The notes: generated from the sequence alone by a model not told the origin. Numbered from the stretch's first letter, positions 8,829 to 18,649 are shown. The stretch is 64,000 bases of DNA from DAHVFK01 sp035310985 (GCA_035310985.1 DATGDH010000139.1:1-64000), one strand, 5' to 3'. Made by a program: numbers and translations.

Positions 8829-9500
8829 GAACACCTTCTTGATGATGCTCGAGGCCGAGCCGAGCGGATCCTGGCGGATCTTCTTCTCTTCCTCGGCGAT
8901 CATGAAATAGAGGCCGTCCAGCGCCTTCTGCGTCACGTACTGATCGAGATTCGCGTCCTGCGCGCTGATCAGCCCGAAGCGCGCGCCGACCTCGGCATAA
9001 TCGTCGTACTTCTCCGCGAGCTGCACCTTCTTCGTCGCCTGCTGCACGATCGGCATGAACTTCTTGCGCAGCTGGTCCTGCGTCGTGCGCCGGAAGTACT
9101 CCGTGCCCGCGGTGTCTCCCCCGGTGAGGATGCCCTTGGCATCCTGCACGCTCATTTTTTTCACCGCGTCGACAAGCAAGGGCTTCGCTTCCACTACCGC
9201 CGTTTCCGCGGCGCGGTTCATGGTGAGCTCGAGCTCGTCGGCGTAGCGGCCCATGCCCAGCCGCCTCATCAACCCCTCGGCGCGGCGCAGCGACTCCGGC
9301 AGCGGGATCTTCACGCGCGCATCGCCGAAGAAGCCGTCCGTTCGGCCAAGCTGCGCGACCGCGGCCCGCGAGCCCTTTTCGAGCGCCGCCTTGAGGCCGG
9401 CCACCGCATCCTTGTTGCTGATGCGCTCGAGCTGCGCCGCAGCGGGCGCCGCCGAGAGGAGCACAGCGCAGGCGAGCACCAATGCAGAGGCGCGTCCCAT
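8814..9500 (-). CDS. DUF4197 exported protein
   Basis: 228 aa with a signal peptide (MGRASALVLACAVLLSAAPAAAQ), followed by an alpha-helical DUF4197 domain: DAVAGLKAALEKGSRAAV, KIPLPESLRRAEGLMRRLG, and a C-terminal DQYVTQKALDGLYFMIAEEE. Probably periplasmic; function unknown. The ATG at 9498-9500 was chosen because it begins the signal peptide; the frame runs on upstream to 9641 only as an overlap with the next gene in another frame. Confidence 0.82.
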   Translation of the reverse strand: MGRASALVLACAVLLSAAPAAAQLERISNKDAVAGLKAALEKGSRAAVAQLGRTDGFFGDARVKIPLPESLRRAEGLMRRLGMGRYADELELTMNRAAETAVVEAKPLLVDAVKKMSVQDAKGILTGGDTAGTEYFRRTTQDQLRKKFMPIVQQATKKVQLAEKYDDYAEVGARFGLISAQDANLDQYVTQKALDGLYFMIAEEEKKIRQDPLGSASSIIKKVFGALR

Positions 9501-9510
9501 GAGCCAGTGT

Positions 9511-9732
9511 TCAGCCGCGCTTGTAGACGATCTTCTTGGTGCCGCCGTCGCAGGTCCCGACCACCTTGCCGTCGGCTTCCTGGTCCTTTGGCACGATCTC
9601 GAGCGTGTACGTCTGGACGCCGTTCGCCTTGATCTTGGCATCGATCTCCGACTTGAGCTCGTTGCAGTCCTTCCTCGCCAGCGCTGGCGTGGTCGCGAGC
9701 GCCAGCGCCGCCAGCAGTACCAGTCGTTTCAT
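9511..9732 (-). CDS. DUF1161 small exported protein
   Basis: 73 aa. The signal peptide MKRLVLLAALALATTPALA precedes a mature part of about 50 residues with two cysteines (KDCNELKSEIDAKIKANG and GTCDGGTKKIVY) that could form a disulfide. This is the DUF1161 pattern; function unknown, probably periplasmic. A GGAGGG tract ends 4 nt before the ATG. It lies 10 nt upstream of the DUF4197 gene in the same direction. Confidence 0.8.
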   Translation of the reverse strand: MKRLVLLAALALATTPALARKDCNELKSEIDAKIKANGVQTYTLEIVPKDQEADGKVVGTCDGGTKKIVYKRG

Positions 9733-9793
9733 GGTTCCCTCCGTTTAGGATGAGTGTGAATCATGCTGCCCCGGTCGCGGCAACGCCGAGGAA

Positions 9794-10123
9794 TTATCTG
9801 GCAGGCGCAAACAGCGCGATAGCCAGTGCCGCGAGCGCAACGCCCAGCGCGGCGAGCGCCACGAGGCGCGCGTGGCGCAGCGAGCGCTCGGCGTTCAGCG
9901 CCCCGTCTTCGAGCGCGGTGACCGTGCGCTCGAGCTGCTCGGCGAGCAGCTTGACCGCCTCGGCGTTGCGCGTGGCAGCGCTCTGCAGCTCGGCGATCTG
10001 CTGTGCCGTCACCTCGGCTGCGCGCTCCTGGCCCTTGCGTGCGGTGAAAACCGGGAGCGTCGCCGTCACGATATTCGTGAGGTACGGCAGGACGGCCTTG
10101 AGCGTTGGGAGCCACGCGTCCAT
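9794..10123 (-). CDS. Small protein with a helical region and one C-terminal membrane segment
   Basis: 109 aa, family not recognised. Residues 36-80 are charged and heptad-like (RAAEVTAQQIAELQSAATRN), likely a coiled coil. Residues 87-105 form one hydrophobic segment (LVALAALGVALAALAIALF) close to the C-terminus. This looks like a tail-anchored inner-membrane protein. It starts 12 nt after the lipA stop on the same strand, so it is probably co-transcribed, but its role cannot be inferred. Confidence 0.6.
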   Translation of the reverse strand: MDAWLPTLKAVLPYLTNIVTATLPVFTARKGQERAAEVTAQQIAELQSAATRNAEAVKLLAEQLERTVTALEDGALNAERSLRHARLVALAALGVALAALAIALFAPAR

Positions 10124-10135
10124 GTGCCGGGGCCG

Positions 10136-11077
10136 TCAGCCGACGCCCGCGTCGAGCGCCTGCCGATCGGCGTGATACGAGGAGCGCACCATGGCCCCCA
10201 CCGCTGCGTGGCGAAAGCCGAGCGACCCCGCCTCGCCCTGCAGCATCGCGAAGGTTTCGGGATGCACGTAGCGTTCGACAGGCAGGTGGTGCGGAGACGG
10301 TTGCAGGTATTGGCCGACGGTCAGCATATCCACGTCGTGTGCCCTCAAGTCACGCATGACCTGCAGGATCTCCTCGTCCGATTCGCCCAGGCCGACCATC
10401 AGCCCGGACTTGGTCGGCACGCCCGGGTGCCGGCGCTTGAATTCTGCGAGGAGTGCGAGCGAGTGCCGGTAGTCCCCGCCTGGGCGCGCCTTGCGGTAGA
10501 GGCGCGGCACGGTCTCCAGGTTGTGATTCATGACATCGGGCAGAGCCGCGGCGAGGATCTCCAGGGCCCGCTCGACGCGGCCGCGGAAATCCGGCACCAG
10601 AAGCTCGATGCGGGTGCGCGGTGAGCGCTCGCGCACGGACCGCACGCAATCGACGAAGTGTTGCGCGCCGCCGTCCTTCAGATCGTCGCGGTCGACGCTG
10701 GTGATCACCACATATTGCAGACCGAGGCGCGCGACCGTCTCGGCCAAATGGCGCGGCTCTTCGGCTTCCGGCGCGAGGGGCCGGCCGTGCGCGACGTCGC
10801 AGAACGGGCAGCGGCGGGTGCAGATGTCGCCCAGGATCATGAAGGTCGCCGTGCCTTTGCCGAAGCATTCGGCAATGTTCGGGCAAGAGGCTTCCTCGCA
10901 CACGGTGTGCAGCCGCTGCGCGCGCAGGATCTCCTTGATCTCGTAGAAGCGCGATCCGGGACTCGCGGCCTTAACGCGGATCCACGCGGGCTTGGCGAGG
11001 CGCGCGCGCGGGACGACCTTCACGGGGATGCGAGCGGTCTTGGCCGCGCCCTTTTCCTTCGTGCCCGCTTCACGCAT
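10136..11077 (-). CDS. lipA: Lipoyl synthase
   Basis: 313 aa radical-SAM enzyme that inserts two sulfurs into protein-bound octanoyl groups. The auxiliary cluster motif CEEASCPNIAEC (residues about 60-71), the SAM-cluster motif CTRRCPFC (about 86-93) and the C-terminal VRSSYHAD motif are all present. The ATG at 11075-11077 overlaps the end of lipB by 8 nt. The open frame extends to 11128, but those residues lie over lipB and have no family likeness. The order lipB-lipA completes the lipoate pathway here. Confidence 0.95.
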   Translation of the reverse strand: MREAGTKEKGAAKTARIPVKVVPRARLAKPAWIRVKAASPGSRFYEIKEILRAQRLHTVCEEASCPNIAECFGKGTATFMILGDICTRRCPFCDVAHGRPLAPEAEEPRHLAETVARLGLQYVVITSVDRDDLKDGGAQHFVDCVRSVRERSPRTRIELLVPDFRGRVERALEILAAALPDVMNHNLETVPRLYRKARPGGDYRHSLALLAEFKRRHPGVPTKSGLMVGLGESDEEILQVMRDLRAHDVDMLTVGQYLQPSPHHLPVERYVHPETFAMLQGEAGSLGFRHAAVGAMVRSSYHADRQALDAGVG

Positions 11078-11711
11078 GCGCCAACCTCGCGACGAGGATT
11101 TCGGCCAGCCGCTCGCCCGCTTCGGCACAGGTATGCCTGATGCCGAGGTCGCGCAGGCGCGTCACGCGCAGGCCGGGGTAGCCACAGGGGTCGATGGCCG
11201 CGAAGGAGGCGAGATCGACGTCGACGTTCAGCGCCAGGCCGTGGAAAGTGCGCCCGCGCGAAACGCGCAGACCGAGCGCCGCGATCTTGGCGCCCTCGAC
11301 GTAAACGCCGGGCGCCCCGGGCATGCGCGCGGCGCGCACGCCGTCTGCGGCGAGAAGATCGATCACGGATTGCTCAAGCATGGCGACGAACTCGCGCACG
11401 CCGAGGCCGCGGCGCCCGATGTCGACCAGCGTGTAGAGAACGAGCTGGCCTGGTCCGTGGTAGGTCACCTGCCCGCCGCGCTCCACGCGCTGCACTGGAA
11501 TGCCGTTGTCGCCGCGCGGTCCGTGCGCCGGATCGGCGCCCAGCCCGAGGGTGTAGACCGGCGGATGCTCGAGCAGCCACAGCTCATCGGGCGTGTCGGC
11601 GCCGCGTCGCGCGGTGAACTCGCGCATCGCTTCGACGGTGGGAAGGTAGGGCGCGAGCCCGCGCCACTCGACGCGCACGCGCTGCATGGCCGGCGCCAGC
11701 ACTGCGGACAT
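11070..11711 (-). CDS. lipB: Octanoyl-[ACP]:protein N-octanoyltransferase
   Basis: 213 aa. Transfers octanoate from acyl carrier protein to lipoyl domains, making the LipA substrate. Family signatures: GGQVTYHGPGQLVLYTLVD, the catalytic lysine in GAKIAALGLRV and the catalytic cysteine in DPCGYPGL. The ATG at 11709-11711 shares one base with the ybeD stop (TGATG). A later in-frame Met (MQRVRVEW) is an alternative start. Confidence 0.94.
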   Translation of the reverse strand: MSAVLAPAMQRVRVEWRGLAPYLPTVEAMREFTARRGADTPDELWLLEHPPVYTLGLGADPAHGPRGDNGIPVQRVERGGQVTYHGPGQLVLYTLVDIGRRGLGVREFVAMLEQSVIDLLAADGVRAARMPGAPGVYVEGAKIAALGLRVSRGRTFHGLALNVDVDLASFAAIDPCGYPGLRVTRLRDLGIRHTCAEAGERLAEILVARLAHA

Positions 11712-11980
11712 CACAGCACCATCACGACCGAAGGGTGATCGCACAATTCGCGGTAAAGCGCGTCGAGCTGCTCACGCGAGCGCGCCTGTACGGTCACCGT
11801 GAGGCTCAAGTAGCGCCCTTGCCGGCTGGGCCGCATCTCCATCGTCGCCGGCTGGAAGTCCGGCGCGTGCTTGAGCACGATTTCCATCACGCTTTGCGCG
11901 AAGCCCGCCTCGCGGCGGCCCATCACCTTGATCGGGAAGTCGCAAGGATAGGTGAGCGTCGACTCGCGCACCTCGCCCAT
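11711..11980 (-). CDS. ybeD: YbeD / DUF493 family protein
   Basis: 89 aa ACT-like small protein (LTYPCDFPIKVMG at the N-terminus, DHPSVVMVL at the C-terminus) of the YbeD/HP0495 family, commonly found beside lipB. A regulatory role in lipoate metabolism has been suggested from this linkage but is not established. Start taken at the ATG 11978-11980; a GTG at 11984-11986 that would overlap the upstream stop (GTGA) is an alternative. Confidence 0.85.
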   Translation of the reverse strand: MGEVRESTLTYPCDFPIKVMGRREAGFAQSVMEIVLKHAPDFQPATMEMRPSRQGRYLSLTVTVQARSREQLDALYRELCDHPSVVMVL

Positions 11981-11982
11981 TC

Positions 11983-12849
11983 TCACGCCGCCACGGTCTG
12001 CCTGCCGGCGCGCATCACGCGCCGCTTGAAGTCCTGGTAGAGCTGGTACATGCGGCGGAACACCGGCCCGGGCCGACCCCCGCCGATCGGCTTGCCGTCC
12101 AGCTCGACGATCGCCAGCACCTCCTTGGAGGACGAGGTCACCCAGATTTCATCCGCCGCGCGCAGGTCGCGCTCGCTCACTTCGCCGATATGGAGCGGCA
12201 TGCCTGCCCCTTGCGCCAGCTCGATCACGACGTCGTAGGTGATCCCGGGGAGAATGAGGTCCGATTTGGCCGGCCCGCGGACGACGCCCCCCTTCACGAT
12301 AAACACGTTGGAGGCCGATGCTTCGGTGAGCTTCCCGTCGCGCAGCAGGATCGTTTCGACCGCGCCGACGTCCGCCGAGAGCTGGCGCAGCAGACAGTTG
12401 CCGATAAGCGAGATCGACTTGATATCGCAGCGCAGCCAGCGAAAATCGGCGGCGGTCACGGCGCGCGCGCCCGCTTCGACCAACTCGGCGGGCGGGTTGA
12501 CGAGAGGATTCGACATGATGAAGACCGTCGGCTCCACCCCTTTCGGAAACGCGTGGTCGCGCTTGGCGACGCCGCGCGTGACCTGGAAATACACGCCCTG
12601 GTCCTCGTAGGGCTGCTGCGCAATCAGCTGAGCGATGATCTCGCGCCAGCGCTCGCGCGAGTACGGATTGCGGATCCTCACCTCGTGCAGGCTGCGCTCC
12701 AGTCGCGCGAGGTGCTCGTCGATTCGGAACGGCACGCGCGAATAGACCGGCACCAGCTCGTACACGCCGTCGCCGAATATGAATCCTCGGTCGAGCACCG
12801 GTACCGTTGCCTGCTCGATCGGCATGAACTTGCCGTTGAGAAAGATCAT
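11983..12849 (-). CDS. dat: D-amino acid aminotransferase (class IV, PLP)
   Basis: 288 aa fold-type IV aminotransferase. N-terminal DRGFIFGDGVYE, the PLP-lysine segment RCDIKSISLIGNCL near residue 146, and a phosphate/substrate segment LTEASASNVF near 180 match D-alanine aminotransferase, which supplies D-glutamate or D-alanine. Its place directly after a DD-carboxypeptidase gene (10-nt gap) suggests recycling of D-alanine or supply of D-amino acids for peptidoglycan. Branched-chain aminotransferases share the fold, but the DIKS segment favours Dat. Confidence 0.85.
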   Translation of the reverse strand: MIFLNGKFMPIEQATVPVLDRGFIFGDGVYELVPVYSRVPFRIDEHLARLERSLHEVRIRNPYSRERWREIIAQLIAQQPYEDQGVYFQVTRGVAKRDHAFPKGVEPTVFIMSNPLVNPPAELVEAGARAVTAADFRWLRCDIKSISLIGNCLLRQLSADVGAVETILLRDGKLTEASASNVFIVKGGVVRGPAKSDLILPGITYDVVIELAQGAGMPLHIGEVSERDLRAADEIWVTSSSKEVLAIVELDGKPIGGGRPGPVFRRMYQLYQDFKRRVMRAGRQTVAA

Positions 12850-12859
12850 CTGGCCCTCG

Positions 12860-13987
12860 CTACTTCATCCATAAGCGCAGTGTATCCCATGCCCTGCCGA
12901 AAATCCCTGCGGTGGCCACTGGCTGCAGTGCGACGAGCGGGTATTCGCCCAGCAGACTGCCCTGCAGCGTGACGCGCAGCACGCCGACGCGCTGGCCCTG
13001 GGCGACCGGCGCCACCAGCGGCCGTTGCGAAACGAGCTGCGCGGACAGCTTGTCGGAATCGCCCTTCGGCACCGCCAGCATGAGGGCGCCGTCGAAGCCC
13101 GCGTTGACGGTGGGCTCGGCGCCTTTCCACACCTGGATCTGCTTGACCGTCTGCCCTCTGTCATACAGTTTGACGCTGTCGTAGAACTGGTAGCCCCAGT
13201 TGAGCAGCTTGAGCGATTCGCTTGCGCGCGCCTGCTCCGAGGGCGCGCCGAGCAGCACCGATAGCAGGCGCCGCTCGCCGTGCTTGGAGGAGGCGACCAG
13301 GCAATAGCCCGCGGCTTCGGTGTGGCCGGTCTTTACGCCGTCTACGTGGGGATCGAGCCACAGCAGGCGGTTGCGGTTGCGCTGCGTGATGCGGTTATAG
13401 GTGTACTCCTTCTGCGAGTAGTAGCGTGCGTACTCGGCGGGGAAGTCGCGGATTAGTGCGGCGGTGAGCAGGTAGATGTCGTGCGCCGTGCTGTAGTGTT
13501 GCGGGTCGGGCAGGCCGGTGACGTTGGCGTAGTGCGTGTTCTTCATTCCCAGCCGGGCCGCCTCGCGATTCATCATCTGCACGAACACGTCCTCGGATCC
13601 CGCGACGGTCTCGGCGAGCGCGGTGCACGCGTCGTTGCCCGAATCCACCTCCATTCCCTGGATGAGCTCCCCGACGGTGACGGGCATGCCCGGCTGGATG
13701 AACATCCGCGACCCGGGCGCCTTCCAGGCGCGCGCCGACACCTGGATCGTCTGCTCGAGCGAGATCTGCTTCTCGTGCAACGCGCGGAAGACCAGATACG
13801 CGGTCATCAGCTTGGTGAGCGACGCCGGCTCGAAGCGCACGTCGGCTTTGTCCGAGGCCAGGATCTGGTTGCTCGACAGATCGGCGAGCAACCAGGAATG
13901 GCCGTCGATGCCGGGTGGCTGAGGCGCCGCGGCGAGCGCGAAGGTGGTGACGAGAGCGAACAGGAGTGCGATCGAGGTACGTAGCAT
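12860..13987 (-). CDS. dacC: D-alanyl-D-alanine carboxypeptidase (PBP5/6 type)
   Basis: 375 aa. The signal peptide MLRTSIALLFALVTTFALAAA precedes a serine peptidase S11 domain with all three motifs: SLTK (EPASLTKLMTAYL), SGN (VDSGNDACTAL) and KTG (GVKTGHTEAAGYC). A C-terminal PBP5-associated beta domain and a final amphipathic helix (GRAWDTLRLWMK) resemble membrane-anchored PBP5/6. It trims the terminal D-Ala of pentapeptides in the periplasm. The ATG at 13985-13987 begins the signal peptide. dacA would be an equally fair symbol. Confidence 0.9.
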   Translation of the reverse strand: MLRTSIALLFALVTTFALAAAPQPPGIDGHSWLLADLSSNQILASDKADVRFEPASLTKLMTAYLVFRALHEKQISLEQTIQVSARAWKAPGSRMFIQPGMPVTVGELIQGMEVDSGNDACTALAETVAGSEDVFVQMMNREAARLGMKNTHYANVTGLPDPQHYSTAHDIYLLTAALIRDFPAEYARYYSQKEYTYNRITQRNRNRLLWLDPHVDGVKTGHTEAAGYCLVASSKHGERRLLSVLLGAPSEQARASESLKLLNWGYQFYDSVKLYDRGQTVKQIQVWKGAEPTVNAGFDGALMLAVPKGDSDKLSAQLVSQRPLVAPVAQGQRVGVLRVTLQGSLLGEYPLVALQPVATAGIFGRAWDTLRLWMK

Positions 13988-14051
13988 GGTGTAGTTTCTT
14001 TCTTTCTGGAACGCCGCCGCCCGGTGCCTGCGCGCGTGCAGCGGCGAACCG

Positions 14052-14900
14052 CTATCGGACAACGAATACGGGCTTCAGGTTCATTTCGGTTTCAATGCGC
14101 GCAGCAATGGCGCTCGCGTCTGCCTCGCTCGGATACGGGCCGAGATGCAGCTTGTACAGGCTTCCGCTCGTGAGCACGTAAATCTGATCGGTCAGCCACG
14201 CAAGCCGCCTATAGACTGCGGCACGATAACTTTCGGCGCTGTCGCGTGCCGAAAACGCACCGAGCTGCAGGTAGACGCCGCTCGGCTCCGCGGCGGCGAC
14301 GGGATCCGCGGCGGCGGCCGGGGCCGGCTGCGCGGAAGCCGTCCGCACGGGCTGCTCGCCCGGGATGATGCTCTGCACCTCGACCGTGGTGCTCCCAGCC
14401 GCCGCATAGCCGAGCTTGTAGGCGGCGGCATAGGACAGGTCGATGACGCGGTTCGAATGGAACGGTCCGCGGTCGTTGATGCGTACCACCACGCTCTTGC
14501 CGTTGGCGAGGTTGGTTACGCGCGCGTAGCTCGGGATCGGCAGCAACGGGTGCGCGGCGGTCATCGCGTACATGTCGTAGGCCTCGCCGCTGGAGGTCTT
14601 CTGGCCCTGGAAGCGCCTGCCGTACCAGCTCGCGATTCCACGCTGGGTGAACGGCCGCAGCTCGGTGAACGGAACATAGTGTTTGCCGAACACGTCGTAA
14701 GGCTGGTTCGCGCCTCGCATGAGCGGCTCGCGCTTGGGCTGGGCGTCGGCGAGCTTGGCGGGGTCCGGCGTGCGCTCGCCCGGCCCGTCGTCCTTGTAAT
14801 ACCCGCCGCGCGTGGCGCCTTCGCTTGGTCGGGTCGGCGCGCCCGCGCACGCGGCGAGGCCCAGCACGACCAGCGAGGCGAGTGCCAGGCGCAGGTTCAT
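14052..14900 (-). CDS. rlpA: RlpA-like septal lipoprotein / lytic transglycosylase with SPOR domain
   Basis: 282 aa. A lipobox (VLGLAACAG) predicts outer-membrane attachment. A double-psi beta-barrel follows (RGIASWYGRRFQGQKTSSGE, with VVRINDRGPFHSNRVIDLS carrying the conserved Asp), then an Ala/Pro linker and a C-terminal SPOR domain (YLQLGAFSARDSAESY) that binds denuded glycan at the septum. RlpA of Pseudomonas cleaves naked peptidoglycan strands. The gene overlaps the pyrC' stop by 4 nt and precedes dacC by 64 nt. Confidence 0.92.
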   Translation of the reverse strand: MNLRLALASLVVLGLAACAGAPTRPSEGATRGGYYKDDGPGERTPDPAKLADAQPKREPLMRGANQPYDVFGKHYVPFTELRPFTQRGIASWYGRRFQGQKTSSGEAYDMYAMTAAHPLLPIPSYARVTNLANGKSVVVRINDRGPFHSNRVIDLSYAAAYKLGYAAAGSTTVEVQSIIPGEQPVRTASAQPAPAAAADPVAAAEPSGVYLQLGAFSARDSAESYRAAVYRRLAWLTDQIYVLTSGSLYKLHLGPYPSEADASAIAARIETEMNLKPVFVVR

Positions 14901-16162
14901 GCGCTTTCGTACACCGGCTTGCCCGCGACGAGCGTGTAGCGCACGCGGCCCTCCAGCTCGTAGCCGAGGAACGGGGTGTTCTTGCCCTGGCTCCTGAGCA
15001 TCCCCGCGCTAATCCGGACCGGCGCCTGCGGATCGAAGACCACGACGTCGGCCGGCGCCCCGGGCGTCAAGCGCCCGGATTGCACGCCGAGGATACGCGC
15101 CGGGTCGCTGGTGATGCGCGCCATCGTCTTGGCGAGAGGCAAATTCCTCAGCGCGCCCCACTTGAGCGCGAGCGGCAGCAGCAGCTCTAGGCCCGTCGCG
15201 CCGGGCTCGGCCTCGGAAAAAGGCAGCTGCTTCTGATCTTCGTCCACCGGGGTGTGGTCGGAGCACATGCAGTCGATGGTGCCGTCCGCGAGTCCGGCGG
15301 AAAGAGCCTCCCGGTCGCGCTGACTGCGCAGCGGAGGAGTCAGCCTGCAATGCGAATCGAAGTACCCGAGATCCATGTCGGAGAGGTGCACGTAGTGCGC
15401 ACCGACATCGCAGCTGACCGGCAAACCCTCGGCTTTCGCCGCCCGCATCAGCTGCACCGCGCCGGCGCTCGACAAGCGGCACACGTGCAGGCGCGCGCCG
15501 GAGGCGCGCACCAGCTCAAGCAGCGCACCGAGCGCGATCGTCTCGGCGAATGCCGGGATCCCCGGCAGGCCGAGCCGCGTAGCGACCTCGCCGTCGTGCG
15601 CGACTCCGCCGCGCGCCAAGCAGTAGTCCTCGGCGCGCAGCCACACGGGGAAGCCGAAGGTGGCCGCATATTGCAGCGCGCGCCAGAGCACCTGCGTATC
15701 GGAGAGCGGCGCGTTGGCCTGCGAAAAGGCCACGCAGCCGGCCTCCGCCAGCTCGGCCATTTCGGTCAGACGCTCGCCCGCGAGCTGCACGGTGAGCGCG
15801 CCCACCGGATATACCCTCGCGCGCGAAAGCGCCTTGGCGCGCCGGCGCAGCATGTCCACGAGCCCCGGCTCGTCCAGCGGCGGATCGGTGTCCGGCGGGC
15901 AGGCGAGGCTCGTGACACCGCCCGCCACCGCGGCGTCCATCTCCGACTCGAGCGTCGCCTTGTACTCGAAACCCGGCTCGCGCAGGCGCGCAGAAAGGTC
16001 GATGAGGCCGGGCGCGATCACTAGGCCGGAAGCGTCGATGACGCGCTCGGGTTCGCCCGCGAGCGATTCGCAGATGCGTCCGTCGGCGATCGCCAAATCG
16101 CCGATGGCGTCGCGCCCGCTCGCCGGATCGACCACGCGCCCGTTGCTGATCAGGATCTTCAC
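14897..16162 (-). CDS. pyrC: Dihydroorotase homolog lacking metal ligands (non-catalytic PyrC'/PyrX type)
   Basis: 421 aa amidohydrolase fold with the dihydroorotase scaffold (PGLIDLSARLREPGFEYK, GGVTSLACPPDTDPP). The metal-binding HxH expected before LREPG is replaced by Ser57 and Arg59, the FTDDG-type acidic site reads FSQAN, and the HxST histidine is Arg (HVCRLSSA). Only SDHTP is kept. Such proteins, as in Pseudomonas, are inactive partners that assemble with aspartate carbamoyltransferase; that role is inferred here from the pyrB overlap. Start is a GTG at 16160-16162 inside the pyrB stop (GTGA). An active dihydroorotase must lie elsewhere. Confidence 0.88.
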   Translation of the reverse strand: MKILISNGRVVDPASGRDAIGDLAIADGRICESLAGEPERVIDASGLVIAPGLIDLSARLREPGFEYKATLESEMDAAVAGGVTSLACPPDTDPPLDEPGLVDMLRRRAKALSRARVYPVGALTVQLAGERLTEMAELAEAGCVAFSQANAPLSDTQVLWRALQYAATFGFPVWLRAEDYCLARGGVAHDGEVATRLGLPGIPAFAETIALGALLELVRASGARLHVCRLSSAGAVQLMRAAKAEGLPVSCDVGAHYVHLSDMDLGYFDSHCRLTPPLRSQRDREALSAGLADGTIDCMCSDHTPVDEDQKQLPFSEAEPGATGLELLLPLALKWGALRNLPLAKTMARITSDPARILGVQSGRLTPGAPADVVVFDPQAPVRISAGMLRSQGKNTPFLGYELEGRVRYTLVAGKPVYESA

Positions 16163-17101
16163 GACGTTCCCGCGACCATGCTCATTACGGCCATACGCAC
16201 GGCGATGCCGAAGGTGACCTGCGGCAGGATCACAGAGTGCGGGCCGTCGGCCACGGACGAGTCGATCTCCACGCCGCGATTCATCGGTCCGGGGTGCATC
16301 ACGATCGCGTCGGGCCTGGCGAGCGCGAGTTTCTCCGCCGTCAGGCCGTAGTGCTTGAAGAACTCCTGCGCGCTCGGCAGCAGCGCGCCGCGCATGCGTT
16401 CGCTCTGCAGCCGCAGCATCACCACGACGTCGGCGCCGCCCAGGCCCTCGCGCATGTCGTGGAACACGCGCACGCCGAGCGATTCGACGCCGGTCGGCAG
16501 CAACGTCTTGGGGCCGATGACGCGCACTTCCGGCGTGCCGAGCGTGGTGAGGCCGTGGATCAGCGAGCGCGCCACGCGCGAATGGAGCACGTCGCCCACC
16601 ACGGCCACGGTCAGCCGGGAGAAGTCTTGCTTGTAGTGGCGAATGGTGTACAGATCGAGCAGACCCTGCGTGGGGTGCGCGTGCCGCCCATCGCCAGCGT
16701 TGATGACGTGTTCGTGCGGCTTGACATGCTGAGCGATCAGGAACGGCGCCCCCGACGAGGCGTGGCGCACCACGAACACGTCGGCCTGCATCGCCGAAAG
16801 GTTCGCCACGGTGTCGAGCAGCGACTCGCCTTTGGTCTGCGAGCTCGCCGCGATGTTCAGGTTGATGACGTCGGCCGAGAGCCGCTTGGCGGCGATCTCG
16901 AACGTGGTGCGGGTGCGCGTCGAGGGCTCGAAAAACAGGTTGAACACGCTCTTGCCGCGCAGGATCGGCACCTTCTTCACTTCGCGCTCGGTCACGCCGA
17001 CAAAGGACGCCGCAGTGTCCAAGATACCCAGCAGCACTTCGCGCGGCAGGCCCTCGATCGAGAGGAGGTGCCGCAGCTCCCCGTTGGCGTTCAGTTGGGG
17101 G

Positions 17102-17585
<484 letters not shown>

Positions 17586-17602
<17 letters not shown>

Positions 17603-18086
17603 CGAAGTATTGCTCGAGAATCAGCTGTGCTGCGTACGAGTCGAGCTGCCGCGCTCGCGCGGCCCTGGCGGCGCGACGCGCGCCCGCCGCCTCGCGCATG
17701 CGGCTCTCGGCTGCGGTGGAAGTGTAGCGCTCATCGACGCGCACGACCTGGATGCCGTACCGGTCCTCCAGCTGGCGCGCGAAGCGCTCGACGCGCGGCG
17801 CGAGGGGATGGGGCCTGCCGTCGTCCGAAACCGGCCAGCCGACCACCAGCCGCCCGGGGCGCCACTCCGCGAGCAGCGCGCCGATCGCCCTGAAGCGCGC
17901 GGCTCCGATCGCCGCGATGGGCTGCAGCGGGTGCGCGGTGCGCAGCCGTGCATCGCCGACGGCCACGCCCGTGCGCCGTTCGCCGAAGTCGAACGCCAGG
18001 ACCGTCGAATCCCTTTCGGAAGCGGAAATGCGGGACTGCGGGGGGGAAGTGGCGCCTGCCTGGCCGGATATGCGCCGCTCAGGCAT
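17586..18086 (-). CDS. ruvX: YqgF/RuvX RNase H-like protein (Holliday junction resolvase-like / pre-16S rRNA maturation)
   Basis: 166 aa with the YqgF fold: LAFDFGERRTGVAVGD carrying the first catalytic Asp, RLVVGWPVSDDG, VDERYTSTAAE and a C-terminal DSYAAQLILEQYF. It is implicated in 5' maturation of 16S rRNA. The start is the ATG at 18084-18086, overlapping algH by 8 nt, which adds about 28 unconserved N-terminal residues (MPERRISGQAG); a later start is possible. Confidence 0.88.
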
Positions 18087-18639
18087 GACCCGCTTCGTCC
18101 TGCAGGCGGGCAAAATCGATGCCCAGCAGCTCCATCGCCGCCGGCAGCCGCTCCTCGACCGGCGTATCGAAGATGATCGCGTCCTGGGCCTGGACCGTGA
18201 GCCACGCGTTCTGCGACAACTCGTGCTCGAGCTGGCCCGCAGACCAGCCGGCGTAGCCGAGCGTCACCAGGATCTTGGCCGGGCCTTCGCCGCGGCCGAC
18301 GGCCTCGAGAACGTCCTTGGAGGTGGTCAGCCCGATCGCCTCACCCACCCGGAGCGTGGACTGCCACTTGCCGGCCGGCGCGTGCAGCACGAACCCGCGG
18401 TCGGTCTGCACGGGTCCGCCGAAAAAAACCGGCGCATCCGCCAGCTCGCTGTGGCGCAGCGTGAGCGAGAGGCGCTCGAACAGCGCCTGCATGGTCATGT
18501 CGATGGGGCGATTCACCACTATGCCGAGCGCGCCCTGCTCATTGTGCTCGCACACGTAAGTCAGCGTCCTCGCAAAATACGGATCGACCATGTTAGGCAT
18601 GGCGATCAGGAAGTGATGCGTCAGATTGATCGAGGACAT
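18079..18639 (-). CDS. algH: AlgH / YqgE (UPF0301) family protein
   Basis: 186 aa. MSSINLTHHFLIAMPNM, the FFGGPVQTDRGFVLH motif and ILVTLGYAGWSAGQLE are the UPF0301 signatures. In Pseudomonas AlgH affects alginate regulation; the biochemical function is unknown. The algH-ruvX-pyrR-pyrB order is conserved in many proteobacteria. On the minus strand TAAAAT (18650-18655) lies about 10 nt before the ATG, so the leader is very short. The divergent photolyase gene starts at 18660. Confidence 0.9.
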   Translation of the reverse strand: MSSINLTHHFLIAMPNMVDPYFARTLTYVCEHNEQGALGIVVNRPIDMTMQALFERLSLTLRHSELADAPVFFGGPVQTDRGFVLHAPAGKWQSTLRVGEAIGLTTSKDVLEAVGRGEGPAKILVTLGYAGWSAGQLEHELSQNAWLTVQAQDAIIFDTPVEERLPAAMELLGIDFARLQDEAGHA

Positions 18640-18649
18640 GCTTGGCGAT

